Shown: positions 31,279 to 40,662, counted from the first letter of the stretch. The stretch: DNA of 64,000 nt from DASPKM01 sp035628135 (GCA_035628135.1 DASPKM010000010.1:1178001-1242000); one strand, 5' to 3'. Numbers and translations: made by a program. The notes: generated from the letters alone by a model not told the origin.

Positions 31279-33942
31279 ATGACAAGTGCCGAGATACGCC
31301 AGAAATTTTTGGATTTTTTCCGATCAAAGGGGCATGAGATCGTGCCTTCCGCCCCTATTGTGGTAAAGGACGACCCTACATTGATGTTTACCAATGCGGG
31401 CATGAACCAGTTCAAGGATTATTTCCTGGGCAATAAGGCCGCCCCTTTTTCCCGCGTGGCCGATACGCAGAAATGCCTGCGGGTGAGCGGTAAGCACAAC
31501 GACCTGGAAGAGGTAGGGGTAGATACGTACCATCATACCATGTTCGAGATGCTGGGCAACTGGAGCTTTGGGGACCCTGCCCGTCCGGCAGGCGGGTACT
31601 TCAAGACGGAGGCCATAGCCTGGAGCTGGGAACTGCTGACAAGCGTGTACGGTATTCCGAAAGACCGTTTATACGTAACCATATTCGAGGGCGATGCAAA
31701 GGAAGGATTGCCTAAAGATGATGAGGCCTTTGCAGAATGGAGGAAATGGATTGCGGAAGAACGCATTTTGCTGGGTAATAAGAAAGACAATTTTTGGGAG
31801 ATGGGTGATACGGGGCCTTGCGGCCCCTGTACGGAGATACACGTAGACACCCGTACCGATGCGGAAAGGAAGGCGAAGGATGGAAAGGAACTGGTGAACA
31901 ACGACCATCCGCAGGTGATAGAGATATGGAACAACGTCTTCATCCAGTTCAACCGGATGAAGGATGGAAAGCTGGAGCAACTGCCCGCGAAGCACGTGGA
32001 TACTGGAATGGGATTGGAGCGGTTGGTGCGTGTATTGCAGGGAAAGCAAAGCAATTATGATACTGATATTTTCACGGGTACTATCGGGGTAACGGAAAAA
32101 ATTACGAACAAGCAGTATACCGGTGGCGATAATAAGGCGGACATCGCATTTCGGGTGTTAGCTGATCATATACGTGGGATCTCATTTACGATTGCCGATG
32201 GGCAATTGCCCTCCAACACCGGGGCGGGTTACGTGATCCGCAGGATTTTAAGAAGGGCGGTGCGGTATTATTATTCGTATCTGGATTATAAGCATCCTTT
32301 GTTGCATGAGTTGGTGCCTGTGCTGGCGGAACAGTTTAAGAATGTGTTCCCCGAATTGTATAAGCAGTTGGATTTTGTGAAGCGGGTGGTGAAGGAGGAG
32401 GAGGAAGCGTTTTTGAGAACGCTTGGTAAGGGGATAGAGAAATTGAATAGTTATTTGAATGCTTCTAGCTCACATCAGCCTTCCGGAAAAAACATCATCG
32501 CGGGAGATTTTGCATTCGAATTATTCGATACATACGGCTTCCCGCTTGACCTCACGCGTCTTATTGCCTCCGATTTTGGGCAGGGCTGGACAGTGGATGA
32601 AAGCGGTTTTCAATCTGCCATGCAACAACAAAAGGCCCGCTCCCGCGCTGCGACCGCCCTCGATACCGAAGATTGGGTAATACTGAAAGAAAATGCCGCT
32701 TCGCAATTCGTGGGATATGAGCAACTGCAAACCGATACTTCGGTTAGCCGCTACCGTAAGATAAAATCAAAAGGGAAAGAAGCCTTTCAACTCGTATTGG
32801 AAGCCACTCCTTTTTACGCTGAAAGCGGCGGACAGGTCGGTGATACCGGCATTTTGGATTTTGAAGGGCAGCCAATAAAGATCATCGATACCAAAAAAGA
32901 AAACGACCTCATTGTTCACGTAGCGGAAAAAATTCCTGCCGATCTTTCCGTTAACGTATCTGCTAAGGTAGATGCGCAACGCCGCGGCAAGATCGCCATA
33001 CACCACTCCGCCACGCATCTGCTGCACGCTGCGCTCCGAAAGGTTTTGGGCACGCACGTTGCGCAAAAGGGTTCCCTGGTAAACGATGAATACCTGCGCT
33101 TCGACTTCTCGCACTTCTCGAAAGTGACCGATGAAGAAATCGGCGCCATCGAAAAAATAGTGAACGAAAAAATCCGGGAGAACATACCCGTTGTCATCAA
33201 ACAAATGCCGAAGGAAGAAGCGCTGGCAACCGGTGCCATGGCCCTGTTCGGTGAAAAATACAGCGACGTGGTGCGCGTGGTCATCATCGACCCCGGTTAT
33301 TCCATTGAGCTCTGCGGAGGCACGCACGTGGGCAATACAGGGGAGTTAGGGTTCTTTAAGCTTACGCATGAAACCGCGGTGGCCGCCGGCGTGCGCAGGG
33401 TAGAAGCAGTGAGTGGCGCGGCAGCCGAGCAATATATCCATTCCGAACTATCGATGGCCAAGGGCATTCGCGAGGTATTGAAAAATCCCAAGGAGCCTGT
33501 GAAGGCCATCGAAAATATAATAGCGGAAAACGCTGAGCTGAAAAAGAAGCTCGAGAAGCTGGAAGCAAAGCAGTTATCTGTTTTGCGTTCGGAACTCGTG
33601 AAAAATGCTACTTCGTTCAATGGCGCCAGTTTTCTTGGGGCCATCGTGGAAGTGAACAGTGCCGATGCCCTAAAGAAGCTTTGCTTCGACCTGAAAAATG
33701 AATTGAGCAATTACCTGGTGGTGCTTGCGGCTAACGTTGATGGTAAACCGCAGGTGGCCGTCATGCTGGATGAGTCCCTCGCTGCCGCAAAGAACCTGGA
33801 GGCTCCAAAAATCATCAAAGAGCACATTGCCCCACTGATAAAAGGCGGAGGCGGGGGGCAAAAAACACTTGCCACGGCAGGTGGACAAGACGCCAGCAAC
33901 TTGGCCGAGGTAATCGCAAAAGTCAAGAGCCTATTACAATGA
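31279..33942 (+). CDS. alaS: alanine--tRNA ligase
   Basis: 887 residues. Class II synthetase charging tRNA-Ala. The catalytic domain begins EIRQKFLDFFRSKGHEIVPS with motif 2 around LGNWSFGD, then the tRNA-recognition domain. The editing domain follows, with HHSATHLLHAAL and CGGTHVGNTGELG (zinc ligands), and the C-terminal oligomerisation domain carries a Gly-rich GGGGGQKTLATAGG. Between GD (D99) and YFK, where other AlaRS read GDYFK, seven extra residues PARPAGG are encoded by a palindromic GC-rich insertion. Start ATG 31279, no Shine-Dalgarno sequence. The stop overlaps the next start (ATGA), coupling the M28 peptidase. Confidence 0.97.
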   Translation: MTSAEIRQKFLDFFRSKGHEIVPSAPIVVKDDPTLMFTNAGMNQFKDYFLGNKAAPFSRVADTQKCLRVSGKHNDLEEVGVDTYHHTMFEMLGNWSFGDPARPAGGYFKTEAIAWSWELLTSVYGIPKDRLYVTIFEGDAKEGLPKDDEAFAEWRKWIAEERILLGNKKDNFWEMGDTGPCGPCTEIHVDTRTDAERKAKDGKELVNNDHPQVIEIWNNVFIQFNRMKDGKLEQLPAKHVDTGMGLERLVRVLQGKQSNYDTDIFTGTIGVTEKITNKQYTGGDNKADIAFRVLADHIRGISFTIADGQLPSNTGAGYVIRRILRRAVRYYYSYLDYKHPLLHELVPVLAEQFKNVFPELYKQLDFVKRVVKEEEEAFLRTLGKGIEKLNSYLNASSSHQPSGKNIIAGDFAFELFDTYGFPLDLTRLIASDFGQGWTVDESGFQSAMQQQKARSRAATALDTEDWVILKENAASQFVGYEQLQTDTSVSRYRKIKSKGKEAFQLVLEATPFYAESGGQVGDTGILDFEGQPIKIIDTKKENDLIVHVAEKIPADLSVNVSAKVDAQRRGKIAIHHSATHLLHAALRKVLGTHVAQKGSLVNDEYLRFDFSHFSKVTDEEIGAIEKIVNEKIRENIPVVIKQMPKEEALATGAMALFGEKYSDVVRVVIIDPGYSIELCGGTHVGNTGELGFFKLTHETAVAAGVRRVEAVSGAAAEQYIHSELSMAKGIREVLKNPKEPVKAIENIIAENAELKKKLEKLEAKQLSVLRSELVKNATSFNGASFLGAIVEVNSADALKKLCFDLKNELSNYLVVLAANVDGKPQVAVMLDESLAAAKNLEAPKIIKEHIAPLIKGGGGGQKTLATAGGQDASNLAEVIAKVKSLLQ
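31576..31596 (+). repeat. GC-rich palindromic element inserted in frame within alaS
   Basis: Exactly 21 bases encode PARPAGG in a place where AlaRS homologues have none. CCTGCC and GGCAGG form a stem around CGTCC, followed by CGGG. The core resembles the intergenic GCCTGCC/GGCAGGC palindromes at 18249 and 54837. Confidence 0.6.
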
Positions 33943-35000
33943 TGCGCACATTTGGTACCATTGCTGTGATTGTTTGCCTGTATTCCCTGGCAGCAACGCC
34001 ATTGCAGGCGCAAACGCAAATGCAAGCTTTTGCGATCGATTCACTGATCAATAAAGAATCGATCGGGCGGTTCGTAGCTGCGTTGGCGGACGACAGCATG
34101 AAGGGGAGACTGACAGGAACAAAGGAAAATATACGGGCCGCGGAATTCATTGCAGGTGAATTACAGAAAGCAGGGGCAAAGCCACTCGCTGGCAATGGTG
34201 GCTATTATATGTCCTTTGATATCCGTGAAACGCGCTTTGAGATCCCCGCGAAATTTTCATACAATGTCGTTGCGGCGCTTCCCGGAAAAAGCAGGCACAA
34301 AGAGATCGTAATTTTTTGTGCGCATTATGACCATATCGGAACGCAACACGCGCTTCACAACCAATCGCGCGATAAACCCACTGACCCGGACGGCGATATC
34401 ATTTACAACGGCGCCAATGACAATGCATCGGGCGTTGCGGCCATGCTGGCCCTGGCAAAGTATTACGGCGAATTAAAAAATAATGAGCGCACCATTTTAT
34501 TCATTGCATTTTCCGCAGAAGAGATCGGGCTGATCGGCTCTTCCGAATTCGTGGCCAATATCAATCCCGATTTTTTTACCGCGGTGATCAATTTAGAAAT
34601 GCTGGGACGCACTACGCCGCGCAGCAAGAACCGTCCTTACATAACGGGCCATCAATATTCCGATCTCATTACCATCTTTAATGGAGCGCTGGCACATACC
34701 GACCTGAAGAAGTATGGAACGGATTATTTTCGTAAGGACCCCTACCAGGAAGAACAGCTTTTTGCCAGGTCAGACAATTATCCCTTTGCCAGGCTGGGCA
34801 TTCCTGCCCATACCGTTATGTCGGGTTCGCCGCTTGACCATGAATACCATTCCGTAAACGATGAATACGAGAGCCTGAATATCAAGGCCATGACAGAATT
34901 TGTGCGGGCAATTGCCCTCGCCGCCACACCCCTGGTAAATGGTACCGCCACCCCAAAAAGAATCAATCCAAAAAGAATTCCGGACAAGAAAAATTTCTAA
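33939..35000 (+). CDS. secreted M28-family aminopeptidase-like metallopeptidase
   Basis: 353 residues. A signal peptide (about 1-26, ending PLQAQ) is followed by a short cap and the M28 zinc peptidase fold. Ligands are visible in order: CAHYDHIG (His, Asp), NGANDNASGVAAMLALA (bridging Asp), FSAEEIGLIGS (Glu-Glu, base and ligand), NLEMLGR and DHEYHSVNDEYE (last His). The two-zinc site is complete. Periplasmic peptide trimming is expected. Its ATG overlaps the alaS stop, so it is translated from the alaS transcript although the functions are unrelated. Confidence 0.92.
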   Translation: MMRTFGTIAVIVCLYSLAATPLQAQTQMQAFAIDSLINKESIGRFVAALADDSMKGRLTGTKENIRAAEFIAGELQKAGAKPLAGNGGYYMSFDIRETRFEIPAKFSYNVVAALPGKSRHKEIVIFCAHYDHIGTQHALHNQSRDKPTDPDGDIIYNGANDNASGVAAMLALAKYYGELKNNERTILFIAFSAEEIGLIGSSEFVANINPDFFTAVINLEMLGRTTPRSKNRPYITGHQYSDLITIFNGALAHTDLKKYGTDYFRKDPYQEEQLFARSDNYPFARLGIPAHTVMSGSPLDHEYHSVNDEYESLNIKAMTEFVRAIALAATPLVNGTATPKRINPKRIPDKKNF

Positions 35001-35041
35001 TTTAACATTTCCGAAGTTTTTCGTATTCAGAATTTATCCCC

Positions 35042-35049
35042 TATATTTG
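35042..35049 (+). promoter_or_regulatory. -7 promoter box of the PDZ gene
   Basis: TATATTTG matches TAnnTTTG, 45 bases before the ATG at 35095. A T-rich stretch is present near -33. Confidence 0.55.
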
Positions 35050-35094
35050 ATCTACGAAAAACGACGTAGTTTCTAAATCCAAAAACTTTTAGCG

Positions 35095-36063
35095 ATGAAA
35101 AAATACCTTCTTAAAGCAAGTGGAATCGCTGTTATGGCAGCAATGCTTTCCGCATCCGTATTCGCCCAGGACGATAAAGGAAAAGACAGGAACAAACTGG
35201 GTAAAAATGACGAGATCGTCATTATCAAAAAAGGAGATAAAGACGCCAGGATAACCATCGAAGTAAGGGATGGCGAGGTGACCGTAAACGGCAGGCCTAT
35301 AGATGAATACAAAGACGATGATGTGATCGTTCGCCGCGGCCGCTCTGCGCTGAACAATGCACGCGTCTATTCTCCCTCACCATTCAGGGGCCAGGCGTGG
35401 AGCTTTAATGATAATGAAGAAAGAGCCTACCTGGGCGTTTCTACTGAAAAGCACGATGACGGCGCCCGCATTACCAATGTAAGCGACAACACCGCCGCTG
35501 AAAAAGCCGGCTTGAAAGAAGGCGACATCATCACCCGCGTAGACGACACCAGGATAGAAGATCATGACGATCTTTCTGCCGCCATCCGCAAGCACAAACC
35601 CGATGAGAAAGTAACCGTTACTTATCTCCGCGATGGCAGGGAGCAAAAGACTACCGCTACCCTGGGCAAAACAGGATATGCCATGACCTTTGCTACACCC
35701 GAGATAAAAGGCCTGGACAAACTGGAGAACCTGAACGAGCATTTCAACTTCGACAACTTCGGACAGACGTTCAGTTATAATGGCCGCGGCCGCCTCGGCA
35801 TCCGCGCACAAGATACAGAAGATGGCAATGGCGTTAAGGTATTGGATGTTGATGACGGGTCCGCTGCAGATAAAGCCGGCATCAGAGCAGGCGACATCAT
35901 CACCGAGTTCGATGGTAAAGACGTAAACAGTGCCGATGCATTGGCAAACGCTGCCAGGGCTTCGAAAGATAAGTCTTCTATGAGCGTAAGGCTTAACCGC
36001 GACGGCAGGTCCCAGACCGTTGAGGTTAGAATACCCAAAAAGCTGAAGACAACAAATCTATAG
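35095..36063 (+). CDS. secreted double-PDZ protein without a protease domain
   Basis: 322 residues. A signal peptide (about 1-24, ending SVFAQ) is followed by an acidic/basic repeat-like region (DDKGKDRNKLGKNDEIVIIK). A PDZ domain lies at about 105-190 (AYLGVSTEKHDDGARITNVS, AGLKEGDIITRVDDTRI, GREQKTTATLGK), and a second at about 225-318 (GRLGIRAQDTEDGNGVKVLD, AGIRAGDIITEFDGKDV). No Ser protease triad is present, so this is not HtrA/DegP but a PDZ adaptor. It may bind C-termini of misfolded envelope proteins; that is inference. It has its own promoter box and terminator. Confidence 0.9.
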   Translation: MKKYLLKASGIAVMAAMLSASVFAQDDKGKDRNKLGKNDEIVIIKKGDKDARITIEVRDGEVTVNGRPIDEYKDDDVIVRRGRSALNNARVYSPSPFRGQAWSFNDNEERAYLGVSTEKHDDGARITNVSDNTAAEKAGLKEGDIITRVDDTRIEDHDDLSAAIRKHKPDEKVTVTYLRDGREQKTTATLGKTGYAMTFATPEIKGLDKLENLNEHFNFDNFGQTFSYNGRGRLGIRAQDTEDGNGVKVLDVDDGSAADKAGIRAGDIITEFDGKDVNSADALANAARASKDKSSMSVRLNRDGRSQTVEVRIPKKLKTTNL

Positions 36064-36090
36064 TGTTAGTGTATATTGAATAAATGCAAA

Positions 36091-36113
36091 GGGCCGCAAC
36101 TTGCGGCCCTTTT
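36091..36113 (+). terminator. rho-independent terminator of the PDZ gene
   Basis: GGGCCGC (36091-36097) pairs with GCGGCCC (36103-36109) around AACTT, followed by TTTTG. It sits 28 bases after the stop codon. Confidence 0.88.
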
Positions 36114-36130
36114 GTAATTTGTGCCTAAAT

Positions 36131-37129
36131 ATGCATGCTATGTCAATTAAATTCTGCTGTGTTCTGTTAAGCCTGTGCATTGTTTCGAAATTATCAGCCC
36201 AGGTGTATTCGTCAAAGCAACCGCTGGCGCACACGTACTCCATTGTTGCGCGGGATGAAAATACCGGCGAGCTGGCGGTGGGTGTGCAAAGCCACTGGTT
36301 TTCCGTAGGCACTACGGTATCGTGGGCCGAAGCCGGTGTAGGTGCGGTGGCCACGCAATCGTTCGTAAATAAATCATTCGGGCTGCGTGGTTTGGAACTA
36401 TTGAAAAAAGGACTGAACGCAAAGCAGGCGCTTGCGGAACTATTGAAAGACGACGAAGCAAGGGACGTGCGGCAGGTGGCCATCATCGACCGCGATGGCA
36501 GCGTGGCCACACATACCGGCAAAAGTTGCATTCAATACGCGGCACACATACAAGGCCATCAGTTTTCAGTTCAATCGAACATGATGTTGAACGATAAGGT
36601 AAACCAGGCCATGGCCGATGCATTTAAGAAAAGCGCGGGCAAGCCCCTTGCCGAGCGCGTGTTATTATCATTGGAAGCAGCAGAATCGGCAGGCGGCGAT
36701 ATCCGTGGAAAGCAGTCCGCGGCCATATTGGTAGTGCCCGGCGATTCACATGGCAAACCCTGGGACGAACGCACTGTTGATCTCAGGGTTGATGATGCAC
36801 CCGAACCTCTTAAAGAAATGCGCCGGCTATTGACGGTGCATACGGCCTATCAGCACATGAATAACGGCGACCTGGCCATCGAACAAAACAACATGGAGCG
36901 CGCCATGCAGGAGTACAGCGCCGCCATGAAACTGATGCCTGCTAACCTGGAAATGCAATACTGGACTGCCGTAACCCTGGCCAATAACAAACAGGTTGAT
37001 AAAGCAATTCCGATTTTTCAAAAAGTATTTGCGCAGGATAAGAACTGGAAAGAGCTTACGCGCAGGCTGCCTGCTGTGAACCTCCTGACCGTGAGCGAAG
37101 CGGATTTGAAGAAAATACTTGCTTTGTAA
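36131..37129 (+). CDS. secreted DUF1028 protein with TPR-like tail
   Basis: 332 residues from ATG 36131, with another ATG at 36140. A signal peptide (ending KLSAQ) is followed by the DUF1028 domain (about 25-235): HTYSIVARDENTGELAVGVQ, GAVATQSFVNKSFG, GSVATHTGKSC and AAILVVPGDSHGKPW. DUF1028 has an Ntn-hydrolase-like fold with unknown substrate. A helical TPR-like module follows (about 245-330: HTAYQHMNNGDLAIEQNNME, AMQEYSAAMKLMPANLEMQY). A DUF1028 protein with a repeat tail is a known Bacteroidota arrangement. No partner gene suggests a pathway. Confidence 0.86.
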   Translation: MHAMSIKFCCVLLSLCIVSKLSAQVYSSKQPLAHTYSIVARDENTGELAVGVQSHWFSVGTTVSWAEAGVGAVATQSFVNKSFGLRGLELLKKGLNAKQALAELLKDDEARDVRQVAIIDRDGSVATHTGKSCIQYAAHIQGHQFSVQSNMMLNDKVNQAMADAFKKSAGKPLAERVLLSLEAAESAGGDIRGKQSAAILVVPGDSHGKPWDERTVDLRVDDAPEPLKEMRRLLTVHTAYQHMNNGDLAIEQNNMERAMQEYSAAMKLMPANLEMQYWTAVTLANNKQVDKAIPIFQKVFAQDKNWKELTRRLPAVNLLTVSEADLKKILAL

Positions 37130-37345
37130 GGGAGTTCGCAGGCTTGGCTGTTACTAAGGCGCTGCCGGTTTCGTTTCATGATGCGGCTTCTCTCGCTAAA
37201 CTGGCAGTTAATTATTGGTATTCGGTTTAAACGGATAATTTTCATATCATCTTTGGGCTGTTAGGTATTTTATGTCAAGCCATCCAGCCCTTGCGGGATT
37301 AATTCCATTAGTATAAACGTATCCCGAACCCAGAGGTCTTTTCGG

Positions 37346-37353
37346 TATTTTTG
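37346..37353 (+). promoter_or_regulatory. -7 promoter box of gatB
   Basis: TATTTTTG matches TAnnTTTG and ends seven bases before the gatB ATG, so the transcript should be leaderless or nearly so. Confidence 0.6.
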
Positions 37354-37360
37354 CATCTGA

Positions 37361-38812
37361 ATGAGTGAAACGCAGGAACAATACGAAGTGGTGGTGGGCC
37401 TGGAGGTCCATGCTCAATTACTGACGGACAGCAAACTTTTTTGCGGCGACAGTGCCGCCTACGGAGGCGAGCCCAATACGCACATCAGTCCCATCACCCT
37501 CGGTTATCCCGGCACCCTGCCGGTATTGAACCGCAAGGCCGTTGAATATGCCGTGCGCATGGGATTGGCCTGCCACTGCGGCATTACAGCCACCAATTAT
37601 TTTGCGCGCAAGAACTATTTCTATCCGGACCTTCCCAAAGGTTACCAGCTCACACAACATACCACACCCATCTGCACGGGGGGATATGTTACCATCGAAA
37701 TCAACGGCGCTCAAAAAAATATACGCCTCAACAGGATACATTTGGAAGAAGACGCGGGCAAAAGCCTGCACGATGTGGCCGATGATGCCACCTGCGTGGA
37801 TTATAACCGCGCCGGTGTTCCATTAATCGAAATCGTGACCGAGCCAGACATCAGCAGCGGAGAAGAAGCTTATGCGTACCTTACCGCATTGCGACAATTG
37901 CTGCGCTACCTGGAGATCTGCGATGGCAATATGGAAGAAGGCAGCATGCGTTGCGACGCCAATATATCGGTAAGGAAAAAAGGCGATGCGCGGCTGGGAA
38001 CAAAAGTGGAAGTGAAGAACCTCAACTCCATCCGCAACGTAAAAAGGGCAATCGAACACGAAGCGCAGCGGATGATAGGGATGTTGCAAAAAGGTGAAAC
38101 CATCGTACAGCAAACCCGCAGCTTCGATGCGGTCCCCGGAACCACCTTCGCCCTGCGCACCAAGGAAGAGGCCAATGACTACCGTTATTTCCCTGATCCC
38201 GATATTCCGCCTTTTGTGGTAACCGAACAGTGGATACAACACGTGCAATCCGCCATTCCGGCGCTTCCTGAGGCGCGCATCCGGCGTTATGTAAGCCAAT
38301 TGCAATTATCTCCATACGATGCAAGGCAGTTGACAGATGAAAAAGAAATCGCTGATTACTTTGAATCCGTAATTGGTCATACAAAAAATTATAAAGCGGC
38401 CGCCAATTGGATACTCGGGCCGATACGATCGTACCTCAACGAAAACAATTCATCGATCACCGGCATTCCACTAGCCCCTGTGTCGCTGGCGGAGTTAGTA
38501 GCATTGGTAGACGAAGGCAAGGTCAATTTTTCCATCGCCGCTTCGCGGGTGCTTCCCGTGTTAATGCGCAGCAATGGAAAATCACCGGCGCAGGTGATAC
38601 AGGAGTTGAACCTGGCACAAACTACGGATGCGGCAGCGGTGCAGGCCTGGGTTGATGCCGTTATTGAAAAAATGCCGGAAAAGGTTTCCGAATACCGCAA
38701 GGGCAAAAAAGGCCTGATGGGATTGTTTGTGGGCGAGGTGAAAAAATTATCTAAAGGCAAGGCCGATCCCAAGCTGGTGAATGATATGCTGAACGAAAAA
38801 CTCAATCAATAA
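37361..38812 (+). CDS. gatB: aspartyl/glutamyl-tRNA amidotransferase subunit B
   Basis: 483 residues. Part of GatCAB, which converts misacylated Glu-tRNA-Gln or Asp-tRNA-Asn to the amide forms. The family signature is complete: VVVGLEVHAQL, LGYPGTLPVLN, RKNYFYPDLPKGYQLTQ, IHLEEDAGK, DYNRAGVPLIEIVTEPD and GSMRCDANISVR. The C-terminal helical GatB/YqeY tail (about 330-480) is intact. gatA and gatC are not in the window. A downstream lipoprotein gene begins 15 bases after the stop. Confidence 0.97.
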   Translation: MSETQEQYEVVVGLEVHAQLLTDSKLFCGDSAAYGGEPNTHISPITLGYPGTLPVLNRKAVEYAVRMGLACHCGITATNYFARKNYFYPDLPKGYQLTQHTTPICTGGYVTIEINGAQKNIRLNRIHLEEDAGKSLHDVADDATCVDYNRAGVPLIEIVTEPDISSGEEAYAYLTALRQLLRYLEICDGNMEEGSMRCDANISVRKKGDARLGTKVEVKNLNSIRNVKRAIEHEAQRMIGMLQKGETIVQQTRSFDAVPGTTFALRTKEEANDYRYFPDPDIPPFVVTEQWIQHVQSAIPALPEARIRRYVSQLQLSPYDARQLTDEKEIADYFESVIGHTKNYKAAANWILGPIRSYLNENNSSITGIPLAPVSLAELVALVDEGKVNFSIAASRVLPVLMRSNGKSPAQVIQELNLAQTTDAAAVQAWVDAVIEKMPEKVSEYRKGKKGLMGLFVGEVKKLSKGKADPKLVNDMLNEKLNQ

Positions 38813-38827
38813 ACCAATCTTATCAAG

Positions 38828-40033
38828 ATGATAAAAAATGTATGTGTGTTGTTGGCGTTGCTGTCCTTGTTCACGGCCTGCGATGATGCCGCGGATGGCC
38901 GGTTCCATGTAACCGTTAGTTATTCCAATGCAGGCAATGCAGCCATGATCGGGCAATCGGAACCCGGTGACCCACCGGTAAGCAGGGTAAGTAAAGTGTA
39001 CCTGTACGAAGTGCCTTTCGGCAGCAGCAATACAATTACGCTCGACTCGGGCGAGCTGTCGGCAGACCAGGGAAAAATAGAGCTGGCAGGAGAAGGCAAA
39101 AGCCTGGGATTGTACAAGCTGGAATTCAACAATGGCCACTTTGTGCTGTTGGCAGACGATGGACGTAACGTACAGGTCGACATCGATTTTTCCAAGCGCG
39201 ATAATTATTATGATGTAAAAGGCTCCGAGGCCAGTACGCAGCTAAAAGCGTTCGTGATATCGTACACTGAGCACGGCACCAAGGTAGACAAGGCATTCAA
39301 CGAAATGGACAGCCTGAAGTCGTTCAGTTCGTCTGACAGCTTGAAACTGGCCGCAACGCAGTTAAAGAACAAGCGGGTGGATGAATTGAATAATTATCTT
39401 AAAAGATTTATTAAAGAAACACAGTATCCTTCGGTGGCGATGTTTGCATTGGGTTCTGCCTCCCGCTCCTTCAGCAAGGCTGAGTTTGAAGTGCACATGG
39501 CCGAGATGCTGAAGCGTTTTCCGCAATACCAGCCGCTGGCTGAGCTCAAAACCAATTACGATGCGCAACAGGCGCAACGCGCCGACATGGAAAAGCGCAT
39601 GCGTGAAGCCAGTTCCTGGACCGGCAAGGAGGCGCCGGAGCTGGAATTGCCGGATGTGAACGGCAATCCTGTCAAGCTCTCCTCGTTCAGGGGAAAATAT
39701 GTATTGGTTGATTTTTGGGCGAGCTGGTGCCGGCCCTGCCGCGATGAGAACCCTGCGATTGTAAAGGCATATAATCGTTTCAAGGATAAAAACTTCACGA
39801 TACTGGGCGTGTCGCTCGATAGTAAAAAGGCCGATTGGCTCAAGGCCATCCGGGATGACGCATTAACATGGACACACGTCAGCGACCTGCAGTTCTGGAA
39901 CAGCGAAGCGGTGAAGCTGTACCATTTCCAGGGCATTCCTTACAATGTATTAGTAGATCCCGATGGTACGGTGATAGCGGAAGGATTGCGTGGCGCGCAA
40001 CTGGAAGCAAAGCTGGGAGAAATATTTCCCTAA
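38828..40033 (+). CDS. TlpA-like thioredoxin lipoprotein with DUF4369-type N-terminal domain
   Basis: 401 residues. A lipoprotein signal (MIKNVCVLLALLSLFTAC, Cys at 18) is followed by a beta-rich DUF4369-like domain (about 25-130), a helical linker (about 140-255) and a TlpA/AhpC-type thioredoxin domain (about 265-400). The active site is WASWCRPCRDENP with a full C-x-x-C. YHFQGIPYNVLVDPDGTVIA holds the cis-Pro. Membrane-tethered thiol-disulphide exchange in the periplasm is expected. It follows gatB closely but is functionally unrelated, and a bidirectional terminator lies beyond it. Confidence 0.9.
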   Translation: MIKNVCVLLALLSLFTACDDAADGRFHVTVSYSNAGNAAMIGQSEPGDPPVSRVSKVYLYEVPFGSSNTITLDSGELSADQGKIELAGEGKSLGLYKLEFNNGHFVLLADDGRNVQVDIDFSKRDNYYDVKGSEASTQLKAFVISYTEHGTKVDKAFNEMDSLKSFSSSDSLKLAATQLKNKRVDELNNYLKRFIKETQYPSVAMFALGSASRSFSKAEFEVHMAEMLKRFPQYQPLAELKTNYDAQQAQRADMEKRMREASSWTGKEAPELELPDVNGNPVKLSSFRGKYVLVDFWASWCRPCRDENPAIVKAYNRFKDKNFTILGVSLDSKKADWLKAIRDDALTWTHVSDLQFWNSEAVKLYHFQGIPYNVLVDPDGTVIAEGLRGAQLEAKLGEIFP

Positions 40034-40065
40034 GTAATATTTACTCCATCGCTGTATATAAATAA

Positions 40066-40089
40066 AACAGGCCGCTTACGCGGCCTGTT
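40066..40089. terminator. bidirectional terminator between convergent units
   Basis: AACAGGCCGC (40066-40075) and GCGGCCTGTT (40080-40089) are perfect inverted copies around TTAC. The minus direction is followed by TTTTATTTATAT; the plus side has only a weak T-tract. It ends both the TlpA-like gene and the Sus-type operon. Confidence 0.82.
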
Positions 40090-40126
40090 GTGTTGCCGGC
40101 TTATTGCAAGCCGGTGTTCTCATAAC

Positions 40127-40651
40127 TTACTGAGCGATACGTAACCCGATCCTGTTGTAATTAGGGCTAACGGTTACATTGGTACCACCGGTCAGCTCCA
40201 GCACCAGGTCAACCGATGACGGTGGAGGCGTGCCGGCCGTAGGCAGTATCTGCAGGTCGATGTCTCCAAAGCTCGAGTTGGCAGGTATGATAACCTTGCC
40301 GGGCAATGCCGTATAATGAGTGCCTGCAACAGCAGTAGTATTGGCTGCCAACACCTGGTAGGTTATTTCAGTGTCGGTAGTCCTTTGTGGACCAACCAGG
40401 TTTATGCGTATTTTGACAGTACCTGAGTTTTTGTTCAGCACCGGGTCCACGCTGGTGTTTACTGCCCTCCTGAAGGGGGGCACCCTTGTCAGTATGGGAT
40501 AGTTTACACCCGCTGCGTTTGCATTCCAGGTGGTTGCATCAAATTCAATTACCGCGCCGGTGAAAATGACCTCTTCATTTTTCACGCAGCCCATTAAGCT
40601 GATTGATGCAAGGAGGATGAAAAGCGATATTTTAAGTTTGCTCATAAACAT
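40127..40651 (-). CDS. lipoprotein with Calx-beta/Ig-like domain, accessory of the SusCD locus
   Basis: 174 residues. A lipoprotein signal (LFILLASISLMGC) is followed by an all-beta domain resembling the DUF4843/DUF1735 Calx-beta-like folds of Sus loci (TVKIRINLVGPQRTTDTEIT, AVAGTHYTALPGKVIIPANS, VDLVLELTGGTNVTVSPNYN). Such proteins sit on the cell surface next to SusD and help bind substrate. It is the last gene of the five-gene run, 11 bases after susD. An ATG two codons in (40645) is an alternative start. Confidence 0.82.
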   Translation of the reverse strand: MFMSKLKISLFILLASISLMGCVKNEEVIFTGAVIEFDATTWNANAAGVNYPILTRVPPFRRAVNTSVDPVLNKNSGTVKIRINLVGPQRTTDTEITYQVLAANTTAVAGTHYTALPGKVIIPANSSFGDIDLQILPTAGTPPPSSVDLVLELTGGTNVTVSPNYNRIGLRIAQ

Positions 40652-40662
40652 TCTTTTTAAAA

